Of a DNA stretch of 64,000 nt, positions 42,621-55,282 are shown one piece after another. A program made the translations under genes and the position numbers. The DNA comes from Imbricaverruca yamaguchii. Lineage: Eukaryota; Arthropoda; Thecostraca; Neoverrucidae. Every line of letters starts with the position of its first letter. The first letter of the stretch is position 1. The stretch covers positions 337,501 to 401,500 of the forward strand of contig JAOTOL010001304.1 in NCBI GenBank assembly GCA_034440575.1, written 5' to 3'. The notes beneath the pieces were generated by a model. It ran no database searches, was not told where the DNA came from, and saw nothing but the letters and a program-made list of their open reading frames with translations.

Positions 42621-45600
42621 GGCTCACTTCTCATGGGGAGGGGAATTTCCAGAATTATTTCCCCTTTCGGTACGCCATTGCGCGTGTCCCAATGATTATA
42701 TAGTTTAACAATGTCGTCGTCCATGGAGTACATCGCACAAAACTGACTTTCCTATGCCCATTTAACTCCTTGCACCACAAGTAGTGTTAAGAAATATACA
42801 CTTTGCAATTGGCATTAATTCACCCCATCATCTTCGAGGTTTTTAAATATCAGCTTGAACGTACAGATCACTGGATGATGAAAAGCATTTATAGTAGTCT
42901 CCGTTGTAATTCGGTGTTTAAATATTCTTAATCTAAATGTCTTCGTTCAATACATCATGGGATCAGCCTATGCTAAGTGGATATTGTTACATATACCATG
43001 TAACCATATACCATGAGCCCGCCATCTTCCCGAAACATTTATTTTCAACGACAGTTTGGATTCAATGATTAACGTGCTGGCAATGTCACTACGCAGTTAC
43101 CCAGCTGAAGATCGACTCGGGTCAGTTGCCATGCTCGTCATGTGACTTCTCAGGTCACATGGCAAGCATCACTCGTTACTCGTCACATCATCACTCTTCA
43201 TATCACTCCTCATGTGCCCTTGTCAGGTCCCATTGCCAGCGCCTAATCCTCTATGGATTCTAAGATTCTGAGAGTCGTTCTCGCACTTGAAGCTGATATA
43301 ATAGTGTGTGGACTTCATTATTGTATTTATGCTACCATAATAAATGATGACAATAAATGTCTTGCTACATTGGATGCCAGCACCGATTATAACCAGGCAT
43401 CTCAATGAAAAGGTTGAATATCTATGTGCTGTGCAAAACAGTGAAAATCCATTGAAATGTGGAAACTTACGTTCTTTATCATATTACAGTAATGCAATGG
43501 ATATATGGTGGAAACAATTTATATGCATCAATAATCAAAATACATGTAAATATTGAAGTGCATCGCAGCTATGGCCAAGGCCGTATGCAATACATAGCTC
43601 TGTAATATCAAGGCAAGGAACTTGCACTTGCAAATTGTATGTCTTAATTGTGTTAATTGATGGTGCCCTCAGCCTTTACAATTTTGAGCCCTAGTCCATA
43701 TTAATGAAATAAATGTTAAATATGTCAACAGTCAAAGAACCACAGTGAAACTCTATTATGAATGTATTTTGATACTGACTGGCACTTTGCCTGTTTTATG
43801 GTCTTTTTATACCATAATGTAAAGTGTGAGTACCCATATATCTGCTGTATTACATCAACTCCTGAAGTATTTGCGTTCTTGTACGATCATGTCAAAGTGT
43901 GCATGCCTTGAGAAGTGAAGTGCTACGATGTGATATGTACAGCTTGTACTTAGTTATGAATTGCAAGACATTTTTTACATACGTAAGTGTGTGCATGCTG
44001 CATTTTAGGAAAGTTAGCTGCCTCAAAAGTGTGAGGGCCAGCTACCATTATTCCCGCCTCCCCCCGTCGAACTTTGAAAAGTGGGTGGGCCATGACCCCA
44101 GGCCCCCAGCTCCTACGCCTATGGCGGAGTTCGTGCCAACTCTTTCCCGTTAATGTCTCTACGAAGAAGTATTGAACCGTTGATACAATCCTCATACATT
44201 TTGTCATATCTGACATCACATCCATTTCACGTCTTTGAGTGAAATGAAGGTGAAAGGTGTGGTGCATTAATGACAGGAAGCTTCTAAAGGTCGCGAAAAG
44301 CCCCAGTTTGATTTTTGTGGCTCCAGCAAATTCTTGGTCAGCTCTTACACATTGCATATTTGTGTGGGGGGAGGGGAAGCTTCTGGCACGATTTGTGGGC
44401 CACATAATAATTTTTCGTGCTCAAATTGATTCTCTTTACTCTGGCTTCATTTGTTCCGCGTTCCAATGGTATTTTAGGGTTTCAACGCGAATTTTGAGCG
44501 CCCAGGATGATTTCTTTTAAGGTCAGGCGCGACCTTATTGGGCCCTTTACCTCCGGATATTTCCTCATGCCTTCAGTATATCACTGCCCAAAAGAGACCA
44601 TGGAAACGAAGGGAAAATGCACGGCAACTTCGAACGGAGGCCCAATGGGAACCACATACCCTGGGGAAGTAGGTGGCGTCGCGACTGCTAACAGCCAGAT
44701 CTGTACTAATGACCTAACGTCAGCTGGTAGAGACGAGAGAGACCAGAGCAGTGACAAGAGACGCTTCAACGGTGAGACAATGGGTAGTTCCATGTGCTAA
44801 GGTTAATGTCGAGACAATGGGGCGGTATGATCATCGTACCCAGTGTTCTCATTATAATAGCCCTGGCAAATGCTGCAGATAGTTCCAAGCATCTTGCTGT
44901 ATTTGTGTTGTATGTATTTACTACAGACATATCCACCGACCACGGTGGCTATTATCGTGCCCGTCGAAATGAGTAAGATCAATGGGAATGCGATAGGGCA
45001 TTGGGAAGGATGTAAGGCTGGGTGTTGGGACTGGGAAAGGTAGGGACACTGCAACATGGGGCGAGTCAGCCAGTATCGGCGTCTCGCTCAACAAACAGCA
45101 GGTAGGAGGATGTAGGGATGAGGGACAAGTAAGCAAATAAATACAATCCAAGGGAGAAATGATGACTGTGAGCTCGAGGTTCTTTTCGTGTTTAAAATAA
45201 GCGCGTTTTCTTGTTTTTGCATCTACAACTATTGGCTCGAATACTTCCTGAACATGTCGAAACAATCAAGATTTGGCTGTTTCAACTTCTTCATCTTTGA
45301 AGTTTTAATTAATCAAACCAGCTAGTATTTTATGAGGAACGCTGCCCGCTTCGTTCAACAAGTAGCGTATCGCTTATTTGCAACGCCTGTAATATTCCTT
45401 GCGTCAGCGAAGGTTCTTCACAGTACGAACCTCACATTCCGTGACGGGGAAAAAAATCGATGTAGCTAAGCAAGCGATGGCTTGACTGAAAATGTCAGCA
45501 ATTTGCAGAACAAGGCTAAAATGACTAAACTTTAACTAGCTATTTCTTCAACACCGATCTAGATCGCTAATTCAAATTAACATGTACATGATTCTAGTTT

Positions 45601-47539
45601 CTTTACATATACGGCTCACGTCTTCAACATTTACTTTCTACCTCCAAAACGCGTTAAATCGACCAGTAAATGAGACGTAGAAAAAACGCCATCCCGCTTG
45701 AAACCGCACAAACAAAATGATTGGTGGCGCTCAAGGCCCATCGTGCCGAGTGGTTACAGCGCCACCTGTTGAACAATTCTTGTACCTCACTTTGTACCTT
45801 CCGACGCCTGAGAGAATGACGCACGGTTTCTGAGTTGCCAGAAAAGCCCGCTTCACACAGCGTCTACTTCTGGTTTGACGGACTCAGACGTCTGTCGAAC
45901 GTCGGTAAAATTATCATGGACTATCAGAGGATTTATCTTCCTCAACCAGATTCGAGACCAGGAACACTATCTGTCTAGACCACCTGGATATTTTCAATGT
46001 CCGTGGTGTGGAATTGATATTTCAATGTGCATGGTGTGGACATTTTCGTATCGTCTGCATACAACACACAATTTGTCCTGGCGTCAAGCGGGATGTCAGT
46101 GGCAAACCATTTAGAGAGCAGCTATTCGGCAAACTGCCCTCCGACACGGTTGAGAGAACAGTGGTTCATTCAGACTGCTTGCCATTAACCACAGCCCATC
46201 GCATGCGTCCAGACAGCCATGACTTGCCATCTGTTTAGTGTGCTAGATATCTGAAATTTATATTTCAATTTATGTAAGAAAAGTGTGTTATTACCACTGG
46301 CCAACATGCAATATAGGCAATTTGTAATACGCAATAAAGCTTGTAAGTATGGTCAGTATACATGGCATCTGTCTGTTTACGATGCTATGTTGAGGCCCAA
46401 TAGTGAGCTGTGGAAGATGGAAGGTTCGTCACACCGGATCTTCTTGAGAGGGGTGGGGGGGGGGACCGTATCGGCAACAAGGAATTCCGGGACAAAAAAC
46501 GTGCCTACCAAACACGTATGCACCACTGTTACCAAGACCTTCGAGCAGATTAGCAAACGAGACACTGTTCTATTGCTGCTTGCTTGATTATTGGAGACCT
46601 TCGTGAAAATTGGAATTGCATTTGCCTCTTTCTACGCAGTTGGAAACATGCCTGTTTTATGGAAAACATACACATTGTCTCGAGGGGGATGTCAAGCGCA
46701 TGGTCGCATTCTTTTAGGATGTGAACATTAAAGCCATCGGGACTATACGCTTTGCTTGAACAGAGTTATCTCAATGACAGAGAAATCTTACCAGTAGGAA
46801 CTACAAATTGATGAAGTCCTGCAGCGTTGAGAAATAGGCAGATCAGATGGGACATTTTCATAGTGGTCACAAAATGTACCAGAGCAAAAAGGAACATTTT
46901 ACGCGCTCCATGTCACCCTTGTATGTATATCCGACCCTCGAACTCCATCGCAGGTGATGTGCATTGCGGTGCTTTGAGAGCTCTGAGGGTCGACCAGCAC
47001 CGCTTGGGGTTGCCTTTGAGCTCATGCAGCAATCCTGACAGGTATTTGCGATGCTTGTCATCGCAATGATGTCACAATTCTATCATAGGTTTAGCATGCT
47101 GGGCCAAATTTTAAAGAATGTGGCAGCTCTGTTGCGTCAGAAAACTACCTCTCTCGCCATCAAAAAATCTCCCATCGATAGGTGAAACCGCAGTGCGTGC
47201 ATCTTATTCAGCTTAACAATCAGCTTCCAATCAAACATTTCCGCGAATACAAAGTCATAAGCCAGATACACATCACCGTTTACATCAAATCCTAGACCAA
47301 ATCAGTCACAGGTATAAGCTGCAGAGCGATGCACAATCCGACAGCAAGTACGTTCGTAGTTGCATGCAGTCGTTCGGATTACACTCTGAGCAGACAGACT
47401 ACGGATATAGACCTCTGTCGACACCACACGACGGATGGTGTCGAACAGCCGAAGCGAATGTCAGAAACAGCATCTACTTGTGCAATTGCTACATTGAAGA
47501 CATTATGTAAGCGAGTCGGGTCTGTTACAATTTAGAGAA
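42621..47539. other. Long AT-rich intergenic stretch, no supported gene
   Basis: No coding region was recognised in nearly 5 kb. It contains an outlying block of the 41.7-kb repeat family (about 44300-44560) and short ORFs without domains (such as 44507-44800 and 45875-46114). Confidence 0.45.
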
Positions 47540-47760
47540 CATCACATTCGGCCAAGGTATTTACAAACTGTATGGCCAAGGATTTTAAAACCGCTCCGAC
47601 CCAGCGTTGGCGCAGCGCCTGCTCACCGTTAGCTGGCCATCGGACCTTAGATGAACTGAAGTCGCCAGTCGCCAGAAGTGGGAGGTTAGTAGCCTGCCGG
47701 AGTCTGCGCAACAGTGCACATTCGCCGTCCACGTCACCGCCACGCTTCGGAGGCCTGCAA
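47540..47760 (-). pseudogene. Possible LINE endonuclease-domain fragment
   Basis: The minus strand reads LLRRLRQATNLPLLATGDFS, then SSKVRWPANG and FVNTLAECDVL. This resembles the (L)LR.........L..GDFN.P...W.......F......N.L.Q.V.EPT region of LINE apurinic endonucleases, but the Asn of GDFN is Ser and the flanks are unrecognisable. Confidence 0.4.
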
Positions 47761-47784
47761 CGTTCAGTCAGCGACTACGGGCGC

Positions 47785-47970
47785 CACCAGACCAAGCCGA
47801 ATTATGTCGATAAAATTATTTTTTATGCGCATATAGTTGAGATGGGACAGAGTGTGACATTGTTCAAATATCGTTTGCCATCAGACCAAGCTGAATTATG
47901 TTGATAAAATTATTTTGATGAGCAGATAGTTGAAATGGGATGAAGTGCAACATTGTTCAAATATCTATGA
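47785..47970. repeat. About 94-bp direct duplication
   Basis: Two adjacent copies of a unit starting ACCAAGC(c/t)GAATTATGT and ending ACATTGTTCAAATATC, with several point differences and a small indel. Confidence 0.9.
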
Positions 47971-48095
47971 AGTGCATTGCTTGACATTTAAAGTTCAGAG
48001 CATTCTGATGAACTTTCGGTACCTGGTCCCTGGTGAGTGACTGGTGAACTTTCCCTGGTCCCTGGCGAGCGACAGTGACGCAGCTCAAAAGCAGT

Positions 48096-48345
48096 TCACA
48101 GCTGTGCCTGGGTACGCTCACAGCTGTACCTGGGTACGTCCACAGCTGTACCTGAGTACGCTCACAGCTGTGCCTGGGTACGCTCAAAGCTGTACCTGGG
48201 TACGCTCACAGCTGTGCCTGGGTACGCTCAAAGCTGTACCTGGGTACGCTCAAAGCTGTACCTGGGTACGCTCACAGCTGTGCCTGAGCACGCGCAAAGC
48301 TGTGTCTGGGTACGTCCACAGCTGTGCCTGGGTACCCTGAGTACC
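48096..48345. repeat. 22-bp minisatellite, about 11 copies
   Basis: Copies of CAGCTGT(g/a)CCTGGGTACG followed by CTCA or TCCA. Each unit carries the palindromes CAGCTG and GGTACC-like GGGTAC. Confidence 0.95.
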
Positions 48346-48540
48346 TGGTCATCGGCACGTGCAGCTGGATTGCAGCTGGGCCACAAACGATGTGGCCATA
48401 TCTGGGCGGCTCTGAAAATGGAGTGGGACAATGTAACAAACAACGTGCTGGCGAGCTATCAGCCTTAGATCACCTGTCCGCTACACCAGACGTATTCCCA
48501 ACACAATCGTCAATATGTTGCGCATTCGATTGGAATTATG

Positions 48541-48605
48541 TGTAGAGAGAGAGAGAGGAGAGAGAAAGAGAGGAGGGGAGGAGGGGAGAGGGAGAAAAAG
48601 AGAAT
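48541..48605. repeat. GA-rich microsatellite
   Basis: Purine-only tract of GA, GGA and GAAA units. Confidence 0.9.
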
Positions 48606-48936
48606 GAATCACTTTGAGGTGAAGTGAAGGTTCTGCCTATTCAGAAAAAGTTGTCTTGTTTCATTTGTGTTTTAGTGCCAATGCGATCCGGTATTATTGT
48701 AGCGGCTTGAGTGGCTGCTGTCGTGTCCGTTGGCGAGCTCCAAATATCCATCATTACTTGTTGGCACGTATATCCGGCGGCGATAACGAGAACCACAGCG
48801 AGAGAGCGAGTGCAATTTGCATGGCACGTTATATACAGTACCCGCCGACGTGTCAAAGTGCTGTTCCGCCGCGGCGCCCCGCAAGCATGCGTAAACGACC
48901 TGCGCGAGGTCACGGGCGATACTGGCAAGCACTACA
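48606..48936. other. GC-rich island beside the LINE array, no defended gene
   Basis: A minus-strand ORF (48641-48928) contains a short hydrophobic stretch (LAVVLVIAAG), but no domain, start context or splice partner convinced me. Confidence 0.35.
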
Positions 48937-49395
48937 ACCACACACAAACCACACCCTGCCCACTTTCACAATCAGACTACTACCCCACAATACGCCAGGC
49001 AATCAACAAAGACATCCAGCAAACATGGGACACAACAATCACGCAACTACACGAAATACACCCAAAACACGAACTCTGGCACACCATCAACCAAAACACT
49101 AGACAAAAAGAACGCACACTAACTCGATTACGTCTCGGACACACTGCACTCACGCACTCCTATCTCTTACAACAACGCCCACGACCACAATGCACAACAT
49201 GTCAGCGAACACTCACAATTAAACACATACTCATACACTGCACCAAATACAACACAGAAAGACAACCCATCACAAATTGCTGCAACATGAACAACATCCC
49301 ACTAAACATCACGCCACTTCTCAACGATGACCATCCAACATTACACGAGCACCTCTTCCACTTTTTCTCTATCACACGCCTGATCCACGAACTAT
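48937..49395 (+). mobile_element. I-clade-like LINE, copy 1: 3' end only
   Basis: Begins abruptly near ACCACACACAAACCACACCC and matches the 3' end of copy 2 (52672-53131) closely. It encodes DYYPTIRQAINKDIQQTW, RTLTRLRLGHTALTHSYLLQ and a CCHC zinc knuckle (CTTCQRTLTIKHILIHC), ending RLIHEL and a stop. Unlike copy 2 it is open throughout this part, so it is less decayed. Confidence 0.85.
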
Positions 49396-49545
49396 GAGAA
49401 GAAAAAAGAAAAAAGAGAGAAAAATGAAAAGATATGTTAGAAAAGAAAACAAGAAAATCAAAAAAATGGGAAAAAATGACAAGATATGTTAAAAAAGAAA
49501 AACAGAAAATCAATTTTAAAAAAAGAAAAAGAATAAAAAAAACTA
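49396..49545 (+). repeat. A-rich tail of LINE copy 1
   Basis: Adenine-rich GAAAAAA-type sequence containing two AAAAGATATGTTA or CAAGATATGTTA words. It is directly followed by the 5' end of copy 2. Confidence 0.8.
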
Positions 49546-49979
49546 ACCCCACGTGATATTTACGAACTGCTAACGTTCTTGCAATGTAAAATCAATACTG
49601 GCGATGACCCGACCCAACCCTCCAACTACACCCCGCCCCATGGCACCGACCGGACTGGCAAACGCTATTCTTCTGCACCAGCTCAGCTTCGACTACTACC
49701 TCATCTGCCTGCAAGACGTCTCAACTTCTACTCCCTCTACGCGCCATTCTTCAAGTCGTCTCAACTCTCTCACAACTCGCCTCTACAAGACTTCTTCGCT
49801 TCCTCTCAAACCCACCACATTACTCCTCACACCCTTTCACCCCTAACAAATAACAACACAAAATACTGACACCACAAACGCCCCCCCCCCCGGGAACAGC
49901 CGACATCACCCCGCGGTGGCAGGCTGGCAAAACACACATACACACACCAACCGGCTCACCAACCTACCTAGTACCAATC

Positions 49980-51315
49980 AGCTCCCTCCTCCCAACGACC
50001 CCAGATGTCACACTTGCTTCCTCACGTATAGCCCTCACCCTGTCCTGGACATCCGACTCCGACCCACACTTCAGCAACCACGCACCCATCACCATTACCT
50101 TTCACCAAATCCCGACCACTGGCCCACCCAACCCCCAGCCAGGCCGGTGGAACCTCAAAAAAGCATCCTGGACCACATTTTCAGATTCCTTAAGCGCACA
50201 AACAGCACACACTCCACAACACACACCAGAACAGTTTGCGGACATACTCCTCACCACAGCACACGAACACATACCACGAACAAAACCAAGACACCAACAC
50301 AAACCTCGCGCGGCTCCCTGGTGGGGCGAAGTGCCACCGGGCGATCCGCGCGAGGAACCACGCACGCCACAGACATGGAAGACACCACACACTAGAAACT
50401 ATCAGCTTACAAACGACAGAGAGCACTATGCAGACGTACCATTAAACAAGCAAAAAAAGACCTCCTGGAATAAATTTTGCACCCAATTTAACAGATTCAC
50501 ATCTCTCGGCGAACTTTGGACACTCCTCAGAACATTTCAACACAGACAAAGACCGCCATGCAAAGCAATCACACTTAGACACAACAACAACACTGTCACA
50601 GACACACAAACAATAACAAACATTTTCGCACACCACTACCATCTCAGATCGTCTACACTTCCACGAACACCCCGACCTCCAATCAGACACTCACGCCCAC
50701 ACCTATACAACAGCAGATTTACACTGACAGAACTACAATTAGCAATCACACAGGCAGGAAACACAAGTGCAGGACCAGACAACATTAACTATACGTTCTT
50801 CAAACACATACCAATCTCAGCACTCCAAACATTGCTCGACACTTACAACGCCGCATGGACCACACATACATACCCACAATCATGGTTACACGCTTCTCTC
50901 ATAACTATACCAAAACCAAATACGGACTCAACTCTCTGCACTTCCTATCGCCCTATCGCCCTCACCAGCTGCTTCCACAAACTATTCGAACGTCTTGTCA
51001 AAAAGCGCCTTCTCTATATCATCCAAACACAAAAACTAATCTCTCCTATTCAATCGGGTTTTCTTCCTCATCGCTCATGCTTAGATAACCTCACTTACCT
51101 TGTCACACACATCCAGGAAGCGGCGGCAGGGAAACGCTCCACTGTCGCCGTCTTCCTGGACCTCAAACAAGCCTACGACACCATCAACATAACAGCACTA
51201 CTACAACACCTACACAACATAGATATACAGGGCAGATTACAACACTATCTTCACTTCTATCTTCTAAATCGCTCATTTCAAGTCAAAATTGGATCCCATA
51301 TGTTAGAACAAAATT
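49980..51315 (+). pseudogene. LINE copy 2: endonuclease end and N-terminal RT
   Basis: Endonuclease part: DVTLASSRIALTLSW and DPHFSNHAPITITF (the usual SDH is SNH), then GRWNLKKASWTTFSDSL. RT part: SAGPDNINYTFFKHIP, TSYRPIALTSCFHKLFERL, SPIQSGFLPHRSCLDNLTYL and VAVFLDLKQAYDTIN (motif A with catalytic D). A frameshift near 51290-51315 separates it from the next motif. The frame is otherwise open for more than 1.2 kb, so decay is modest. Confidence 0.8.
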
Positions 51316-52430
51316 CCCCACAACCGGATTGATGCAAGGCTCCGTACTTAGCCCCCTACTCTTTATTTTAGGTCTAAATTCAGTTATCCCAGACAACCTT
51401 CCGGCCAAAATTGCAATATATGCTGACGATATAGTTATATGGACATCACACGAAACACCACAAAACGCACTAGGAATACTACAAACCACATTAATACTAC
51501 TACATCGCAAACTCGCCGCCCTAAACCTACACATTACACCACACAAATCAAAATGCATGATTTTCGGCTACCACAAATACACAGACTTACCACCACTAAA
51601 AATAGACCACACTCCCATCCCATTCGTCACCACAACAAAATTTATAGGCATCACTTTAGACCCAAAACTCACTTTCCGGCCACATATCTTAGACATCCAA
51701 AAACGCGCATCAAAAAGAATAAACATCCTTCGAGCACTATCCGGAACAAACTGGGGATCCGACAGAAACATACTTTGAGCTCTTTACAAATCAATCATTC
51801 GGCCAATTTTGGAATACGGATCCCCACTCTTCGAAAATGCGAGTAAATCAAGCCTCAAAATTATAGATTCTCTTCAACGCCAATCTTTACAAATAGCCAC
51901 AGGAGCATACACCACTTCGCCTTCTTTCGCGCTTCACATATATAACCACATACCAGAACTGAAGCACAGACGCACAAAAACACTATTAAGATTACACTAC
52001 AAAACACAACTCATCGCACAACACCCATGCACCCAGGCATTAAAACTCCGCACCGAACGCATACACCAACTCATGAACGCAACACGACTGAAAACTACAA
52101 TAGGCTGCCGCATCCACCAACACGCAAATAGACTACACGTCACACTCCCCACAGCAAAAGCACTCCCACCACCCACTGCATGGTGGAAACACCAATCACC
52201 CAAAACACACCTCCCCATAGACAAGCCAAGGCACAACACCTACACAGACGCAGAAATATACCAACTATTCCTCCACTTCAAAGCTCAATATCCAAACCAC
52301 AACACCATCTACACGGACGGCTCAAAATCACACACCCATCAGACGGGCACAGCGGCGGTGCTGTACCCCAACGCAGCACCGCCGCGGGTCATCCTTCGTG
52401 CCCGTCTGCGTGACACAGCATCCACACGCA
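51316..52430 (+). pseudogene. LINE copy 2: C-terminal RT and start of RNase H
   Basis: GLMQGSVLSPLLFILGLN (motif B), IAIYADDIVIWTSH (motif C with YADD intact), FIGITLDPKLTF, then a single TGA at 51776. It continues through YKSIIRPILEYGSPLFENAS, and ends with the RNase H entry IYTDGSKSHTHQTGTAAVLY. A shift near 52430 leads into the next part. Confidence 0.85.
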
Positions 52431-53131
52431 GCATAATTATTCGCAATCTTCTCGGCATACTGCACCATCTACAACACCAAAATTGAACACAACATCATAG
52501 CCACAGACGCAAAATTAGCATTACAGAGCATAACACCCCACACCAAATACAAACACCCCCTCATACACAAACAACTCACCATACCACAACGGCCAACACT
52601 ACTCTGGATCCCAAGTCACACAAACATACACGGCAACGAACACGCAGACACCGAAGCCAACATAGCCACAATACTACAACAAACCACACCATGCCCACTT
52701 TCATAATCAGACTACTACCCCACAATACGCCAGGCAATCAACAAAGACATTCAACAAACATGGAACACAACAATCACGCCACTACACGAAATACACCCAA
52801 AACACGAACTCTGGCACACCATCAACCAAAACACTAGATAAAAAGAGCGCACACTAACACGATTACGTCTCGGACACACTGCACTCACGCACTCCTACCT
52901 CTTATAACAACTCCCACGACCACAATGCAAAACATGTCAACGAACAGTCACAACTAAACACATACTCATACACTGCACCAAATACAACACCTAAAGACAA
53001 CCCATCACAAATTACTGCAACATGAACAACATCCCACTAAACATCACGACGCTTCTCAACGATGATCATCCAACATTACACGAGCATCTCTTCCACTTCC
53101 TCTCTATCACACGCCTGATCCACGAATTATG
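52431..53131 (+). pseudogene. LINE copy 2: RNase H end and CCHC knuckle
   Basis: FAIFSAYCTIYNTKIEHNII, ATDAKLALQSI, LLWIPSHTNIHGNEHADTEA, then the same C-terminal block as copy 1 but with stops replacing Gln or Arg at several places (for example NTR* and YLL*), and C..C....T..H....C retained. Stops in copy 2 where copy 1 is open show that copy 2's 3' part decayed independently. Confidence 0.8.
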
Positions 53132-53262
53132 AGAGGAAAAAATGAAAAGATATGTTAAAAAAGAAAACCAGAAAATCAAGAAAAAGGGGAAAAAAGAACA
53201 AAAAATGAAAAGATATGTTTAAAAAAAAACAGAAAAGAAAAAAAATAAAAAGAAACAAAAAA
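53132..53262 (+). repeat. A-rich tail of LINE copy 2
   Basis: Same architecture as the copy 1 tail (AAAATGAAAAGATATGTT words in an A-rich run), again directly followed by a LINE 5' end. Confidence 0.8.
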
Positions 53263-53660
53263 CTAACCACACGTCATACTTACTAACTACTAACGTTCTT
53301 GCAATGTAAACTCAAATACTGGCGATGACCCGACCCCAACCTTCCAACTACACCCCACCACATGGCACCGACCGGACTGGCAAACGCTTTTCTTCTGCAC
53401 CAGCTCAGCTCCGACTACAACGTCATCTGCCTGCAAGACGCCTCAACTTCTACTCCATCTACGACCCATTCTTCAAGACGTCTCAACTCTCTCACAACTC
53501 GCCTCTACAAGACAACTTTAATCTTCTTCGCTTCCTCACATCCCCACCACATTACTCCTCATACCCTTTCACCCCTAACAAACAACAACACAAAATACTG
53601 ACACCACAAACGCCCCCTCCCCCGGAAACAGCCGACATCACCACGCGGTGGCAGGCTGGC

Positions 53661-53663
<3 letters not shown>
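53263..53663 (+). mobile_element. I-clade-like LINE, copy 3: 5' end only
   Basis: Matches 49546-49930 from ACTAACCACACGTCAT onward, including ATGACCCGACC, GGCACCGACCGGACTGGCAA and CTGCAAGACG. It ends where it meets the (CA)n tract at the position of the copy 2 sequence AACACACATACACACACC (about 49930). Confidence 0.85.

Positions 53664-53751
<88 letters not shown>
53664..53751. repeat. (CA)n microsatellite grown from a LINE site
   Basis: About 44 CA dinucleotides, starting exactly where copy 2 carries an imperfect (CA) stretch. Confidence 0.95.
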
Positions 53752-53752
<1 letters not shown>

Positions 53753-55181
53753 GGGCATCTCGGCGCAGGCGCATAGTAATGTTCGGCGCGTGACTCATGT
53801 GCTGTCGGAACACGAGTTGCTACATTATATGGGTAATGCAGGCAGTGTATACATACACACATGAATTATCCGCATGTGAATTTCTTTCACTATTTCCATG
53901 GAATCATTTTGAAAATGTACCGTATGTACCGTATTTCGCAATTCGGCGTTCCCACGGCGTGGGACGGCCAACGTTTCCCAAAAAAATTCGTGTTTTCCCA
54001 AAAGTTTCCCCAAAAGTTTAACACTGCGTCTATGACGTTGCATGGAAGAAGTTTACATAAAGAAAATGCAAGCCTCCCCTCTGAAAAAAATTGCGAAAGC
54101 TATGTATTTCACTAAAGTATTTCGATGCTATCTTCGGGCAGGTTTTCCATTCAAACTTACCTGTCGAGGTCCCAAACTCTCTCACTTCACATAGATGTAG
54201 GAGATGAAAATCCTTCCGAAGAGTTGAAAGCCAACACAAATGTTTTGCTCGGGAGAACTAAATGTTTTTTCATTGAAAAAGGGTAGAAGTGCTTATTTCG
54301 TTGGACAAGTAGTTACAGTGATTTAGCTGGCTGACCTCAGTATAGTACGAAGACCTCCTTAGATCCCATCAATTCGGTAAAAGCCCCAAATGTTCGTTAT
54401 CTGTCGGCCACAATTCCGTTGCAGTCGGGTCAACGTGTTGCGCGTGCACGTCACGGGGGTCATGAGGGCACGGATGTCCGGTGAATCACCAACCGCCCAT
54501 AGGAATAGCATGTAAAACTGAGATTTTTCGTTCGGAAAATCACCAATTCTAGCTCTCCCCATCGACCCGATTTAGACCGCCACATCTCAACAACCAATGG
54601 ACCGATCGACACCAAACCAACACCTCAGTGTTGTCACAATTGTCAACATCGCCGTGGCAACCGTTTCCGAGTTATACGCCACGCGAACGCGAGGGAGCGT
54701 GGGAAGCGGAAGCGACCTTTCAGGACGTTTTTCACGATCGGGTCTGGTTCTCGGAAACGGCTAAACTTGGCGACTTGCCGTCACTTTCACCTCATGGCTC
54801 CATGTACCGGGTACAGTTTTCCAACTGACAGATCAGTGGCCGCAGTGTGCGGGCGCCGTCATCGTGACACGGGCTGCACGTGCTTCGGTCCGTGAAAAAG
54901 GCACCGCTTTCCACCGTCTCCACACCACTGTCGAATGACATTTCGCGGAGAAAGTTGTATGCACGGATAGCCCAACTCTGTGATGCTCACAGTTCCTTCG
55001 CATTTTACCCATCGCAAATACTTTAGTTGCAATCGTCGATGACCATAGTCCACACTGTTACCAGACTTCACTTTCGGCAATCTCAAACAGGATACGGGGC
55101 GGGACAGTATCCTGTCACCGTCCAGAGATTGGATCCGACGCAACAGCTTCGTTTTCTGGCGCAGTTTGTTTTCAAAGTTGG
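53752..55181. other. No supported gene
   Basis: Ordinary sequence. Several short ORFs, none with a domain. Confidence 0.4.
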
Positions 55182-55189
55182 CTTCAGTG
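55182..55189. repeat. Left 8-bp target duplication of hAT element
   Basis: CTTCAGTG immediately before the terminal CAGGACCTCG; identical to 58802-58809. Confidence 0.92.
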
Positions 55190-55210
55190 CAGGACCTCGT
55201 CTAACATAGT

Positions 55211-55282
55211 CACTGGTGGACCACTTGGTCCACCAGTGCTCCAAAGTGGTCCACCAGTGGCGGGAAATTGGACCACCAGTGG
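55211..55282. repeat. Subterminal palindrome and repeated 13-mer
   Basis: A perfect 13-bp inverted repeat with a 2-bp centre (CACTGGTGGACCA-CT-TGGTCCACCAGTG, 55211-55238). The same 13-mer TGGTCCACCAGTG recurs at 55247-55259 and a variant at about 55270-55282. Such clusters near hAT ends are typical transposase-binding sites; that role is inferred. Confidence 0.85.

Larger units (their letters stand above)
49546..53131 (+). mobile_element. I-clade-like LINE, copy 2: full-length unit
   Basis: Spans from ACTAACCCCACGT at 49546 to the stop after RLIHEL near 53131, with its own A-rich tail. It encodes in order an endonuclease remnant, a reverse transcriptase, an RNase H and a CCHC knuckle, interrupted by frameshifts and a few stops. 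RNase H after RT plus a C-terminal CCHC suits the I clade or a close relative (R1/I group). Base use is strikingly A/C-rich on the coding strand. Confidence 0.85.

Noticed and set aside
48641..48928. Minus ORF with hydrophobic stretch LAVVLVIAAG
   Set aside because: The hydrophobic stretch is short and mid-ORF, with no start context or splice partner. All three frames are comparably open.
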